Positions 1 to 9,740 are shown, counted from the stretch's first letter. The stretch is 64,000 bases of DNA from Sipunculus nudus (GCA_026874595.1 CM049315.1:69325916-69389915), one strand, 5' to 3'. Numbers and translations: made by a program. The notes: generated by a model from the sequence alone, not told the origin.

Positions 1-1065
1 AAATCTTAAGAAATCTATAAAAAAAATGAAAATGGCTTTTGCCGTTGTTTAAAACACTATGATTTCAATTTTCAAGAACAAACTTACCCCTCAACCAGTG
101 ACAAAATGATGACTGTCGGACAAAACCGGATTTAACTTACCGCCTGTGTCAGCATAACACGTCGTTTAAGAATGATTATTGTCAAAGTACTGAAAAATAA
201 AGAAAGCTAAAAACTAAAAGAAAAAAGTAATTAAGATTCATTTTTCAGTCTAATTTGTAAATTTTAAATATTAAATGTGGTTAAGGAAATATGTATTTTT
301 ATTAAATAATTGCTTTAAATCAAAGTTGCGTGTTAAAAACAACACAAATATTTAAATCCTTATATTAGACTTAAATATGTGCCATATTATATTTAATATT
401 TGCTAGCCTCTATTGATTTTTGTAAAACAGAATATTTTAAATTTAAATAAAAAGGGTAATTTGAATTTAATTAATATATATATCATAAAGTAATGGTTCA
501 AAATTGCTTTTCGCATAACCAAACAAAGTTGTAGTCGTCGTTGTCGTGGTACTGTTAATAGTCTTATTAGTTGAGCAACATTGAAATATATATATCGATA
601 ATGATTTTTGATTGGATTATATTTTTAAATGAGATCAGTGAATTTACAATATGGCTCAAACATTATCATTATTATTATTATTATTATTGGTAATCATTCA
701 AACAAACCTATATCGATCGATATTTCGCACCGACCAAATTAATGGATATAAATTTATACTATCACATTAATTTTTATTTGTTTACGACTGGTCTGATTTT
801 CTTTCGGTGAGAGTTTAAGGGTCTTGTCTGACTGCATTTTATACGAGCATACGACTGCTCGTAAGATTTCTACCGACCGATCGTTGAATGAGACAATATG
901 TCCTACGATAGCTGCCGAGGGGTCGTACGATAACCATAGAGTGGTCGTGGGTAATTACGTACGAGCAGTCGGCCTGTAGGGAATTTCCCCACAGGTAATA
1001 GAAAACAACACAGGAATTTCGTTTAAAATACCAGAAGTGCCGAAAAGGTTGTCCAGATAACTATA
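1..1065. other. AT-rich non-coding region
   Basis: No coding region is supported here. The first 780 bases are strongly AT-rich, with a short (ATT)n tract near 667-688. From about 780 to 1030 there is more mixed sequence with repeated 'acgagca/tgctcgt' words, including a short hairpin near 842-862, which could be a decayed MITE end. I see no splice-flanked exon or RNA gene. Confidence 0.5.
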
Positions 1066-1525
1066 ATGATACTGCCAGTCCTGAGAGGGTGCGCGTTGTG
1101 AAAAGCTCACACTATCGCAGCGGCTACTAAGACTTCGCCTTATGTCGACAAGTGTGTGAACCCTTCCAGCGCCAAGGTCAGAGTGAGCGAGGCCGGTTAT
1201 CCTTTAGCCTCGCTTTGGGTCCCCGGACCGGGAGATATCCCGATTGGCTGTCCCCTCAGGTGGGATCGCCCACTTACCCTTAGGGGTGTTATTATAAAAA
1301 ATAATGGGATATCCGACACTCTCCCCCCCCTTATCGAGAAAAAAAATGTAGCTATCTATATACTTATAGACAGGGACTTTTTTTTTTTAAGTTATAGCCC
1401 AATAAGGATATCCCATGTTAAATTTGAAACACATCGTAGTCCCCGGGTGAAAACCCTAGTGGACATCTAGGGAAACCGGAAGACTTCGATGGGTTTACGG
1501 ATGTGTAGGGTCTGGCAGTATTTGA
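1066..1525. repeat. GC-rich island with imperfect inverted ends, possibly a non-autonomous element
   Basis: This island is clearly GC-richer than its surroundings and is bounded by 'atactgccag' near 1068 and its reverse complement 'ctggcagtat' near 1512, so it has imperfect terminal inverted repeats. A 104-codon open frame inside it resembles no family I recognise and contains low-complexity C and T runs, so I do not call it a gene. The call as a mobile element rests only on the inverted ends. Confidence 0.3.
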
Positions 1526-1675
1526 TGTTTTACTTTGATTTTGTGTGGTTGGTAGTTTTATTCAAATACATAAACAGTATTATATGAGGCATATTCAACA
1601 CAGTAATACAAGCTGTCCAAAACGACAGACCTATATGGAGTCCACAGAATATTATAAGTTCATTGAAAAGCCATG

Positions 1676-1852
1676 GCCAAAGTCTCTAGCATACCGATTG
1701 TCCATTTAAATGCAGCGTAGTGCTAGGCTATGTGACCATTGGTTTGTAGCACGCGTGAAAGGTTAACTTTTTTTTCTTTTTTTTTATGACCAGAGTCTCT
1801 AGCACACAGATTGTCCCTTTCAATGCAGCGTAGTGCTAGGCTGTATGTCCAT
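1676..1852. repeat. Direct repeat pair, about 65 bp, spacing 113 bp
   Basis: The segments 1676-1740 and 1789-1852 align with few differences; both contain 'gtctctagca', 'gattgtcc' and 'gcagcgtagtgctaggct'. They are separated by a T-rich stretch. This looks like an internal LTR duplication. Confidence 0.6.
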
Positions 1853-2071
1853 ATGGTGGTATCTCGACAGGAAAGCATGCGCGATTGTAGAGATCTTGCC
1901 AACCAGACAGCTCCTCGGGGATGCATCGGGGCGACCCTCACGGAACGGCCTCTGCAAAAAGACAATCAACAGCAGTATCCGTTCCTCCCTTATACGGGGC
2001 GTTACCCACATACACAAGGATCAATTGACTGTTATATACATATCATTATAATGAGTTATTGTTATTATGTA

Positions 2072-2081
<10 letters not shown>

Positions 2082-2127
<46 letters not shown>
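2082..2127. repeat. (AT)n microsatellite
   Basis: An uninterrupted TA dinucleotide run follows a short CT run. Open frames through it are repeat artefacts. Confidence 0.9.
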
Positions 2128-2131
<4 letters not shown>

Positions 2132-2319
2132 TTTGTTAATAGCCATCCTGGAATAGCGCAAAGCTATACATGCACTTGATAAATAATGTACACATATATA
2201 CATATATAACCACACAGAATTGATTGGCTTTATACCTACACCTTTTTGTATATACATTCTATGTACAGATATACATGCTTACCTACCACTTCTTGATTAA
2301 ACACTCTGGTGATTACAGG

Positions 2320-4107
2320 TTATGTGTTTATGAACGAGCTAGGGTTGGGGTAAAGGGTAACAGTCTGTTCTACGGGGTCCTTTTTCTGATTTGGTGATGG
2401 AGCTGGTACTGGTGCAGACAAGGAATTTTTGGGCGGAGGAATAGGGGCACTGGGCGTAGCGGTAACTGTTTGTATTTTATGGAGCTCAACACGGCGGGAT
2501 AAAGGGCATGCGAGGCAGCGTTGATGTAGCTGATGGCGGTTAAACCAACAACATGCTAACACTATGGCCAGTGATGCTAATAGAAATACAATACTGGCCG
2601 TAGACCAGGAAAACACCGTGTTTGGTAAACTAAAATCAATACATTCCGGTATTTTTGACCTATCTTGCTGGACTAGGTGGGGTAAGTGACCCAAGGGAGT
2701 CCACGCCTTTATTGTAGCTAATTTTAGTTGGATATGGCGAGGGGTTTCAAGCAAAGGCAAGGATTAATTAATGTCAAGGTGCCCAATTTTTCGTATCAAG
2801 TTCTTTACTAAGGTAGGTGCCGTGGAGGGACCAGTCTAGTCCCTGAAGGACACAGTCACCAGGAATAAAGGCGTGAACGGTGCCTCTTATTAAGGTAAGA
2901 TGCCTAGGAGACTTTTTTAAGCAGCGGAGAGTAGTTACTTCTCCATTTGTGGCGATTATGTGGTGGCCAAAGGTAACAGTTTGTATGAGCGTGCTCGTAA
3001 AATTGGAAAACTGGACGGCGCAAGATCCTATACCCCTGGCGGTTTGTATGATTAGAGATCGTTCGCACTGGAGGCGACTTTTCAGTAAAAGGGGGCCCCC
3101 ATGGCACAAAATTGGTTGCTTTCCGGCACAGTGACGAGGAATGAAGGCCTGCGATGTCTGCGAAGCAAGAGCGATTCTAGAGTGCAAACGATATTTAGCG
3201 GCAACCGTTTTCGATATAGGGTATGGCCAAGAATGCAAGCTATAGCATATGAACGGAGTGTTACGGTACAAAGGGATGTGAATGAAAAAGGAGAAGTGAG
3301 TAGAATTCTGGCTGAGCAGGGAGGTACGGCCGTTTTGATAAATCCACTCCGGGGTGGGGTATTCCAAGTGGTGAATATCTGCATAGGTGATTAGAGCCGA
3401 CAGGTAAGACCGCGGCAGAATTTGTTCTGTGATAAGGCCTTGTCGGATAGCTCGTCGTTGGGAGTGATAATCAGCTACCGGTGTTGATATGCGTGGACTA
3501 CAGCCGTGACTTTGTCTAGATATATATCAATATGTAAGGCATGACGAACGGCATTAATTCGTTCCTGGAGAGCATTTTGTTGTACATTAAGTATTCGGGG
3601 CCATTTGGATATTGTTTCCTGGATGTCGGCGAGTTGTGCAGAGGTATTTGTAGCGGCTGAGCTGAGTTGATTAACAGCAGTGACTAACATAGAGTTCATA
3701 TGCATGGTTTGGCTGTTAGATTTATGTAATAATGCTACGACTGTTTTAAGTTTGAGAAATTGTTTTTCCGTGACAAGACCAAATAGATAACTTGACAGAT
3801 CACCAACAAAATTGAATAATCCCCTTTTTTGTATACGAATAACATGATTAAGGGTTCGAGTTAGGAGCTGAACACGCGTGTCCCAGTGATATTTCAGACT
3901 ATGGTTACGTTTTTGTAACTGGTTAATATAGGTTTTTAACGATCCTAAAGTGTCCGTTAAATGAGATGGAATTGGAGGGGCCGGAACATTTACGATTATT
4001 GCCTGTTTTGTAATGACTATGCCATGGTCAATCGGATTAATCTGCAAAGAGTCATCCGTTGCGTGCAGGCAATGCAGGCCAAGGATGAAGAGCAAGAGGG
4101 GCAGCAT
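2320..4107 (-). pseudogene. Broken env gene of the gypsy element (fusion-protein-like)
   Basis: Three minus-strand open frames follow one another. Frame 4107-3475 begins with a hydrophobic signal peptide and carries a basic cleavage-type site followed by the hydrophobic 'RGLFNFVGDL' motif, about 90 residues in, as in fusion peptides of baculovirus F-like and errantivirus Env proteins. Frame 3367-2774 carries cysteines and Asn-X-Ser/Thr sites typical of an ectodomain. Frame 2760-2320 has a membrane segment ('IVFLLASLAIVLACCWF') and a Pro-rich cytoplasmic tail. A frame change and stop separate the first and second parts, and a stop plus frame change separates the second and third, so no full-length envelope can be made from this copy. 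A possible splice acceptor (…ccgcag|gt…) lies just upstream of the first ATG, which would fit a spliced env mRNA. The family assignment comes from motif and context only. Confidence 0.65.
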
Positions 4108-4252
4108 GCTAACTTGTTACCTGCGGCTGTGAAGCGCCAAGTATGACGGGTATACTAGAGGGCAAAGGGGATCACAGGTTCTTAGTCACGTGACGGCCGT
4201 TACAAGAACTGAAACGCACGCGCTTTGCTGTCTGTTGACACTTATGGTATAT

Positions 4253-5521
4253 TTAACTTGAGTTGCCCCAGGACGCTAGAGTTGCATAATCCACTCTGTG
4301 TTTAAATCTAGGCGACCTGCGGGGCTGAATACTGGGGTTTTGCTCATTTAAATATCGCTGTTGTCTAATTGGACAGTCGGCGGCCACGTGATATGGCTGC
4401 GCACATTCATAGCACACAGGTTCACCATTTTTAGTCCAAGCGAGCGGATTGGTGAATCGGATGTTTCGCTTTGTTTTCATGCGACCGATGGGTTGGTGAT
4501 CGTTGACCGCCGGGGTATTATGGTAATGAGGTGCGGGTGACACCTTTGTTGGGGCAGGGGGTGATTGAGCGCTAGAACTAATTACCTCTGTCGTGTCCGT
4601 TGATTGCGCAAGTGTGGAGTGGTGTTGTTTGCAGGGACCTTTGTGACACGGGTGATTGTGATTAGGCAATTTGCACCTGGGTCTTTGTAATCTGGCCGGC
4701 TTTGGGGTGTGGGGCGATTGTGATTGTACCTTTGTGTGGCATTTGGTTTGCTTGACCTGGCCCTGTGTGTCTTTGTGACACGCCGGATATTGGTTAGGCA
4801 ATTGGCACCTGGGCTTGTGCACATTTGGCGCGGTCGTTAGTCGGCCGGCTGGCGCTGGAGTATTATGCAATCTGGAATGATCTTTAGTCGGGCGTGTTGT
4901 TTCGCTGGCCGGGCCCTGTTTGTTCAGCTGTGAAGCCTGGACTGATCTACATGTCTTTCGCAAGGTGCGAGTGGTCATGCAAAGATTCTGTCCTTTGTGT
5001 TTCGGGCGGACCGGCAAAGATTTAATACCGCTGGGGTTATTTCTTTGCTGCTGGCCCGTTTGTGATCTTTTTGGTCGTGGTGGGTGTGAATTCCATGCTA
5101 TATTATCCGAGACCTTTGTGACTTTCGACCTGTGGACTGTTTTTGTGTGCCCTGTGTGGGCATGTTGTAAATTACATGTAGTACCTTTTGTGCGGGTGAC
5201 GATCCACTGGGGATCACATTTGCTGGTGAATGTAAGAGGTTTTTCCGCCTTTACTACCACGTGGTCACCCTCCCGTAAAATGGGTGCAGTTGGCATATTT
5301 TCGGACTTTAACCGATCATTTATTCTACTCTGTTTGATCTCTTCATTAGCTTTTTCCCATGCCTCATTAAGTGCCCGTAATCTTAGTGTTGTGCTTGGGA
5401 ATGATTTTTGCATATTTTGCCAAGTGTTTAAAGGGGCTCTGGGGTGCCTTCCATACATTAAAAAAATACGGACTGTAACCAGTTGATTTACTGGGCGTGA
5501 TGCGGTGACCGTACAAAACAT
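4253..5521 (-). CDS. Integrase C-terminal region with basic tail and terminal CCHC zinc knuckle
   Basis: This frame continues integrase after pol loses frame. The segment from about residue 20 ('LMYGRHPRAPLNTW') is the normal post-catalytic integrase sequence. At about residues 85-140 ('GDHVVVKAEK' ... 'VHRSKVTKV') there is a GPY/F-like C-terminal DNA-binding domain. A long Pro/His/Lys/Gln-rich tail follows. Near the end is 'CYECAQPYHVAADC', which fits C-x2-C-x4-H-x4-C, a retroviral-type zinc knuckle normally found in Gag, and then a basic stretch. The first about 20 codons overlap the pol frame and are out of frame with it. The reading frame is separated from pol by one base in a T7 run (plus strand 5460-5466), so it was probably one polypeptide with pol. 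It ends 145 bases before env. Confidence 0.75.
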   Translation of the reverse strand: MFCTVTASRPVNQLVTVRIFLMYGRHPRAPLNTWQNMQKSFPSTTLRLRALNEAWEKANEEIKQSRINDRLKSENMPTAPILREGDHVVVKAEKPLTFTSKCDPQWIVTRTKGTTCNLQHAHTGHTKTVHRSKVTKVSDNIAWNSHPPRPKRSQTGQQQRNNPSGIKSLPVRPKHKGQNLCMTTRTLRKTCRSVQASQLNKQGPASETTRPTKDHSRLHNTPAPAGRLTTAPNVHKPRCQLPNQYPACHKDTQGQVKQTKCHTKVQSQSPHTPKPARLQRPRCKLPNHNHPCHKGPCKQHHSTLAQSTDTTEVISSSAQSPPAPTKVSPAPHYHNTPAVNDHQPIGRMKTKRNIRFTNPLAWTKNGEPVCYECAQPYHVAADCPIRQQRYLNEQNPSIQPRRSPRFKHRVDYATLASWGNSS

Positions 5522-8303
5522 CAGCTAGAACGTCCTCCCAGCAATAGGGTTGATTTTGCACAGCTTTTGCTATCATATCTTTAATTGTCCGGTTAGCCCG
5601 TTCAGTTTTACCGTTACTGGCTGGGTGGTAGGGGGTTGTGCGGGACTGCTCAATATTAAGCTCGGCTAAGTAATCGCACCAGGCCTTAGCAGTAAATTCT
5701 GCTCCATTATCATGAACTATACGTCGCGGGGCGTCATGCCGCGCGAGGTATTCATTGTGGAATGCATACCACACACTTTTATTTGTTTTGTCCGGAATCG
5801 GATAGGCTTCCACCCACCCCGTTAAGTGACAAATAATAACCAGGATGTACTTGTTATTATTAGAGGACTGGACGAAGGGTCCGATTAGGTCCATGCCTAT
5901 AATTTCTGCCGGGCTATTCGGGATAGGCATTTCTCCAATTGGCACTTTGTCATGGGGCGTCTTTTGAAGTATACAGACTGGGCATGTTGATATAAAGTCT
6001 GTAACAGCCCGTCGCATGTTGGGAAAAGAATAAGCTTCTTTTAACCTGAGCATTGTCTTTTCTATCCCCAAGTGCCCTACTTGGCTGTGTGCGTTTGAGA
6101 TCACCTGATGGTGGAAGGTAGGGGGTAAAACCAACCGGGGGTGCATAGGGTTCAGAGGGTCAGGTGATGTAGTGTCATATAGCAAGTCATCAATAATGCA
6201 GGAGTTAGGGTTAGTCTGCGCGACAGCCCGATTGCGCTGTGTGCCTAAATAAAGTCTCTGATCTTCTTTCACTTTTTGTATATCTAAATTGTCATATTGA
6301 TGCCTGGGGCTATGCAACTCTGCCCCGTCGCTATCAATCATGGCCAGTTCCGGTGTGTTTGGAAGGGGAGCCGAATTAGGAAGGCGGCTCAACATGTCAG
6401 CCTTCACGTTTAACTCGCCCTTTCTGTACACGATTTTCGTGTTAAATTCAGCGAGAGTTAGCGCCCAACGCTGTACCCTGCTGTTGTTGATTTTGGATGA
6501 GAATATCCCACAAAGGGGAGAATGGTCTACATACGCCGTATGGGGGCTACCATATAGATATGGATTTAATTTCGTGAGGCAGTACATGAGAGCCAGGCCC
6601 TCTTTCTCTATGACAGGGTACCTCTTTTGTGTGTCAGATAGCTGATGGGAGACATATTCTATGACATATTCGATCCCATCCTCATGCTCTTGAACTAGGA
6701 CCCCACCTATAGCGCTGTCGGATGCGTCAGTGTACAATTTATATTCCAGGTCAGTCCTAGGGTAGGCCATGACTTTGGCTGAAACTAGCAAGTTTTTTAA
6801 CTTTTCAAAAGCCCGTTGGCGGGCATCGGTCCATGAACATTTTGCTTTTTTCTTAGTGAGTTCAACAAGGGGGCCGGCTACTTGTGCATAGTTAGGCATG
6901 AATTGCCGATAATAGCCAGTCATGCCCAAGAACGATCTGATGCCCTTTTTGGTCGTGGGCGGCGCCATATTGGCTACCGCAGCTGTTTTATCAGGGTCGG
7001 GGGCTCGGCCGCCGGCCGAAATGATGTGACCTAGCAATTTTACAGAGGGGAGCGCGAAATGGCATTTTGATGGCTTCAATTTGAGACCATACCGCTGGAG
7101 GCACTCGAACACCCGCCTGAGGTGGGTTATGTGTTCTTCCGGTGTTTTTGAGAAAACGACGATGTCGTCTATGTATACCATAGCAAATTTCCCTAAGAGG
7201 GCTTCCTCTAAACAGCGTTGAATCTGTCTTTGGAAGTGCGGTGGGCTGTTCGTGGCCCCGAACGGGACCCGTAAGAATTCATATTGGCCGCAATGCGTGA
7301 CAAAAGCCGTCTTTGCTATGGATTCTTTGGACATAGCTAACTGGTGGTACCCGCTTTTCAGATCTAAGGTAGTGAAAATGGTTGCTCCTTGCAGGGAATC
7401 AAATATGTCCTGAATCCGGGGCAGGGGGAACCTATCATTTACTGTAACAGCATTCAAGCGACGGTAATCGACGCAGAAGCGCACCTCCGAAGTGCCCGAT
7501 TTTGGTACTAACGTGACGGGAGAGGCCCAAGGGGACCTTGAGGGGCGGATAACTCCATTTTTTAGCATTTTCTCAACTTCCTGCTCAATTAGTTGACGCT
7601 TGGCTAAAGGGGCTCGATATGGGCGTTGTGCAATTGGCGGGCCTTCTGTTTCAATTCTCATGGGTTCTAAGGTACAGAGGGGCATGGGGCCATCAGGGTG
7701 GGCAAAAACTTCTTGAAATTCATTAAGAAGTTTGTCAATAGGGGGGGTTTTATTCGTTGGGATGGTGTGAAAAATGCCGGGAGATTGAACCGGGGGCTCC
7801 CGGATGAAAGGGTACTGTATGCCAAACCATTTGAGCCGGGAAAATTCGAAATCAATGTGACTTTCTCCCAGGTCCAAAGCATCACTACCGATGATAATTT
7901 CATGCGGCAAGTCATGAACAACAAAGAAAAATAAGGGCGGAAGGTGGTTGAATTGTACATATGTTACACCACGGACCCCCAATTGTGTGCCTGTGATCGC
8001 CTGCAGCCCATGTGGGGGAGAATTTAGAACTAAATGGGGGTTTAAATTTTTCAATCTCTGAAACACATTGAACCGTATCAAACTACGGGATGCCCCTGTG
8101 TCTAACAAGGCCTGAAATGAAGGTTTTTGAAAATGTAATAGGAGGAAGGGGCGACCCTGGGGTGTTGATACGGTGCTTACAAGTTTTTTGGCTGGGACAT
8201 GGAGTAATCTACTGCAGTGTCCTGATCTATAGGTTGGGCTAGGACCTGTTTCTGGGCGGGTTCTGCACAACAATGTGGCGCTTGTGTACAACAGTGACAA
8301 CAC
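5367..8303 (-). CDS. pol: Gypsy-type Pol polyprotein: protease, reverse transcriptase, RNase H, integrase
   Basis: The frame is 978 codons from the first methionine, but translation most likely enters by frameshift near codon 38. Domains in order: retropepsin with 'LLDTGASRSLI' (about residue 66); reverse transcriptase from about 190, with 'TLDLKSGYHQL' and catalytic 'YIDDIVVFS' (about 375); RNase H with 'LYTDASDSAIGGVL' (about 522); integrase with an HHCC finger (H-x4-H at about 737, then CPVC) and DDE core 'IGMDLIGPF', 'HDNGAEFT' (about 862) and 'NGKTERANRTIKD'. The last about 25 codons (after 'STGYSPYF') are out of frame because of an extra T in a T7 run at plus-strand 5460-5466; the true continuation is in the adjoining frame. 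PR-RT-RH-IN order is standard Ty3/gypsy. All catalytic signatures that I can check are intact, which points to recent activity. Confidence 0.93.
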   Translation of the reverse strand: MLSLLYTSATLLCRTRPETGPSPTYRSGHCSRLLHVPAKKLVSTVSTPQGRPFLLLHFQKPSFQALLDTGASRSLIRFNVFQRLKNLNPHLVLNSPPHGLQAITGTQLGVRGVTYVQFNHLPPLFFFVVHDLPHEIIIGSDALDLGESHIDFEFSRLKWFGIQYPFIREPPVQSPGIFHTIPTNKTPPIDKLLNEFQEVFAHPDGPMPLCTLEPMRIETEGPPIAQRPYRAPLAKRQLIEQEVEKMLKNGVIRPSRSPWASPVTLVPKSGTSEVRFCVDYRRLNAVTVNDRFPLPRIQDIFDSLQGATIFTTLDLKSGYHQLAMSKESIAKTAFVTHCGQYEFLRVPFGATNSPPHFQRQIQRCLEEALLGKFAMVYIDDIVVFSKTPEEHITHLRRVFECLQRYGLKLKPSKCHFALPSVKLLGHIISAGGRAPDPDKTAAVANMAPPTTKKGIRSFLGMTGYYRQFMPNYAQVAGPLVELTKKKAKCSWTDARQRAFEKLKNLLVSAKVMAYPRTDLEYKLYTDASDSAIGGVLVQEHEDGIEYVIEYVSHQLSDTQKRYPVIEKEGLALMYCLTKLNPYLYGSPHTAYVDHSPLCGIFSSKINNSRVQRWALTLAEFNTKIVYRKGELNVKADMLSRLPNSAPLPNTPELAMIDSDGAELHSPRHQYDNLDIQKVKEDQRLYLGTQRNRAVAQTNPNSCIIDDLLYDTTSPDPLNPMHPRLVLPPTFHHQVISNAHSQVGHLGIEKTMLRLKEAYSFPNMRRAVTDFISTCPVCILQKTPHDKVPIGEMPIPNSPAEIIGMDLIGPFVQSSNNNKYILVIICHLTGWVEAYPIPDKTNKSVWYAFHNEYLARHDAPRRIVHDNGAEFTAKAWCDYLAELNIEQSRTTPYHPASNGKTERANRTIKDMIAKAVQNQPYCWEDVLADVLYGHRITPSKSTGYSPYFFNVWKAPQSPFKHLAKYAKIIPKHNTKITGT

Positions 8304-8665
8304 GTTTGATGTTCACAGACCGTATCCTCTACGACGTGCACCATGGGCTCAATATTTCTACGGCGCGGCTCATTAACCGAGCCGGTATTAACGGGGGCGC
8401 GGCCACGTGGAGCGTAGCGGTGTTGCCTAGAGGGGTTTCGAGGCTGGGCGTACCCACGGGGTGAATAATTGGTCCGGCGCGAGGCCGGCGGAATGTGACG
8501 CGCAAGGTCACGTTTTAATGACAGGCACTCGGCTTTGATTGGAAGAGTGGAACCCTTTTCTTTTTTGGAATAATGTGGTTCAAAGAACCACAAAATAATT
8601 GCAGTTCTGTCACTTGCACTGGTTATCTTTTTTATACAACAGAAATGTATTATAACATCGTACAT
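8177..8665 (-). CDS. gag: C-terminal remnant of Gag, overlapping pol
   Basis: The last about 130 codons are Arg/Pro-rich with a Cys/His-rich patch ('CEHQTCCHCC') and end in 'SQPKNL' at a TAA. The basic composition and the overlap with pol in the -1 frame indicate the nucleocapsid end of Gag. The patch does not fit a canonical CCHC knuckle. Codons before about position 8570 read unrelated AT-rich flank, so the matrix and capsid regions are missing and the start codon used by this frame is not a Gag start. Confidence 0.6.
   Translation of the reverse strand: MYDVIIHFCCIKKITSASDRTAIILWFFEPHYSKKEKGSTLPIKAECLSLKRDLARHIPPASRRTNYSPRGYAQPRNPSRQHRYAPRGRAPVNTGSVNEPRRRNIEPMVHVVEDTVCEHQTCCHCCTQAPHCCAEPAQKQVLAQPIDQDTAVDYSMSQPKNL
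8183..8189 (-). promoter_or_regulatory. Canonical -1 ribosomal frameshift heptamer at the gag/pol junction
   Basis: On the minus strand the sequence is A-AAA-AAC with gag-frame codons AAA AAC, one sense codon before the gag TAA (8177-8179). Slipping back one base enters exactly the pol frame that leads into the protease. Pol is in the -1 frame relative to gag, as required. A downstream stimulatory structure was not established. Confidence 0.85.
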
Positions 8666-8710
8666 TTTCCATTTTGTTCAAAGTAGATCGAAGTTTGTAA
8701 AAATCTTCCC

Positions 8711-8743
<33 letters not shown>

Positions 8744-8766
8744 TATGTATGTTATATGTATATATG

Positions 8767-8818
<52 letters not shown>
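8711..8818. repeat. (AT)n microsatellites
   Basis: There are two long TA runs (about 8711-8738 and 8771-8818) separated by short unique DNA. They mark the point where the gypsy element loses its 5' part. Confidence 0.9.
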
Positions 8819-8824
<6 letters not shown>

Positions 8825-9119
8825 GTGGTCTAAATAAAGCTATGCCCGCTACTATGGTTTATAATGAATTCCCAATGATTCTTGGTCACATGATGGTCTT
8901 GTTCCATAGGGTAAGCGTTAAGACGACAACATCTATATGCCGGAAACTATCAAGTAGAGCTGAAAACGCGTCAGGATTTGGAGTCTACGCTTCAGGATGT
9001 AAACAGTTGGATGATGGCAATAAAGACAGAATTCGTTATTTTTTTATCTAGAAAGATGCTTAGTGAATCGAAATGGGACAAACTTAATGGTACCGGTGAT
9101 ATTTTTTAAGGTCTGAATC

Positions 9120-9740
9120 TGTAAAACATCTGGAGTGCAACTAGACAATGAGTTGAACTTCAAGAAACACAGCGCATCTAAGTGTCAGGCTGCGATGCCT
9201 AATCTCTTAAGAATTAAAAATATTAGATCATATTTGACTTTGGAGGCATGTAAAATATTTATGTCTGCTTTAGTATTATCACATCTGGATTATGCAATTG
9301 CAATTCTTTGTGGATTACCAGAGTGCACCATTCACAAATTACAAGTAGTGCAAAATATTGCCGCCAGGATCACTCTGAATAGAAGTAAATACTGCAGTGC
9401 CACACAGTGCTTCAAGGACCTGCATTGGCTGACCCTTAAATATAGGATACAATACAAAGTGCTTGTACTGGTATTTAAATGTGTTAAGGGAGAAGCGCCA
9501 GGTTACCTGATAGATTATTTGCATACATATAAACCATCTAGAGCTGGTTTAAGATCAAGTGTTAGTATTGCAAATGATCCTCTCATCCCGTTTTGTGCCA
9601 AGAAGACCCATGCTGAAAGACCAGTGTCGGTGGTCCAAGGCTTTGGAATTCTCTACCGGTGGACATAAGATGTTGTGATACTCTTAATAATTTTAAAATT
9701 TGTTTTAAGACACATTTATTTAGTCTTATATGATATCTGA
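9120..9740 (+). pseudogene. LINE reverse-transcriptase C-terminal fragment (jockey/CR1/L2-type)
   Basis: The frame from about 9135 shows the typical post-catalytic region of non-LTR reverse transcriptases: 'LDNELNFKKH', 'LVLSHLDYAIAILCGLP', 'KLQVVQNIAARITLNR', 'LHWLTLKYRIQYKVLVL' and 'FKCVKGEAPGYL'. The frame breaks near 9640. The expected tail ('…CDTLNNFK…FKTHLF') reads on in another frame to about 9735. The catalytic palm is absent upstream, so this is a 5'-truncated, frameshifted insertion. Clade assignment beyond 'CR1/L2/jockey-like' is not possible by eye. Confidence 0.85.

Larger units (their letters stand above)
1526..2300 (-). repeat. Candidate 3' LTR of the env-bearing gypsy element
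   Basis: This segment lies directly downstream of the env end, in element orientation, where a 3' LTR is expected. Read on the minus strand it has a TATA-like 'gtataag' near 1990-2000 and an AATAAA near 1557-1562. It also holds an internal direct duplication of about 65 bases (1676-1740 and 1789-1852, sharing 'gcagcgtagtgctaggct'). No second LTR copy was found at the other end of the element, so the boundaries and the call are inference. An (AT)n tract interrupts it. Confidence 0.3.
2320..8570 (-). mobile_element. Ty3/gypsy (Metaviridae) retroelement with env, 5'-truncated
   Basis: Read on the minus strand the order is gag C-terminus, protease, reverse transcriptase, RNase H, integrase, a basic tail with a zinc knuckle, then env. 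This is the layout of env-bearing Ty3/gypsy elements such as errantiviruses. The gag part stops at about 8570 next to (AT)n repeats, so most of gag and the 5' LTR are missing. Pol is nearly open but has one homopolymer frame break near its end, and env is split over three frames. The element therefore looks relatively young but dead as it stands. The pol motifs are seen directly; the placement among vertebrate-, insect- or mollusc-type lineages is not resolved. Confidence 0.85.

Noticed and set aside
1811..2179. Overlapping open frames on both strands near 1720-2180
   Set aside because: They run through the (AT)n repeat and an internal direct duplication, show no family motif, and are better explained as LTR-like sequence.
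5459..5467. T-run in integrase as a programmed frameshift site
   Set aside because: The required change is +1 (equivalently -2), not the -1 slip that a TTTTTTA heptamer gives, so an indel is the simpler reading.
4920..5486. Plus-strand frame of 188 codons antisense to integrase
   Set aside because: It is the reverse-strand shadow of the integrase tail; the minus strand carries clear family motifs.
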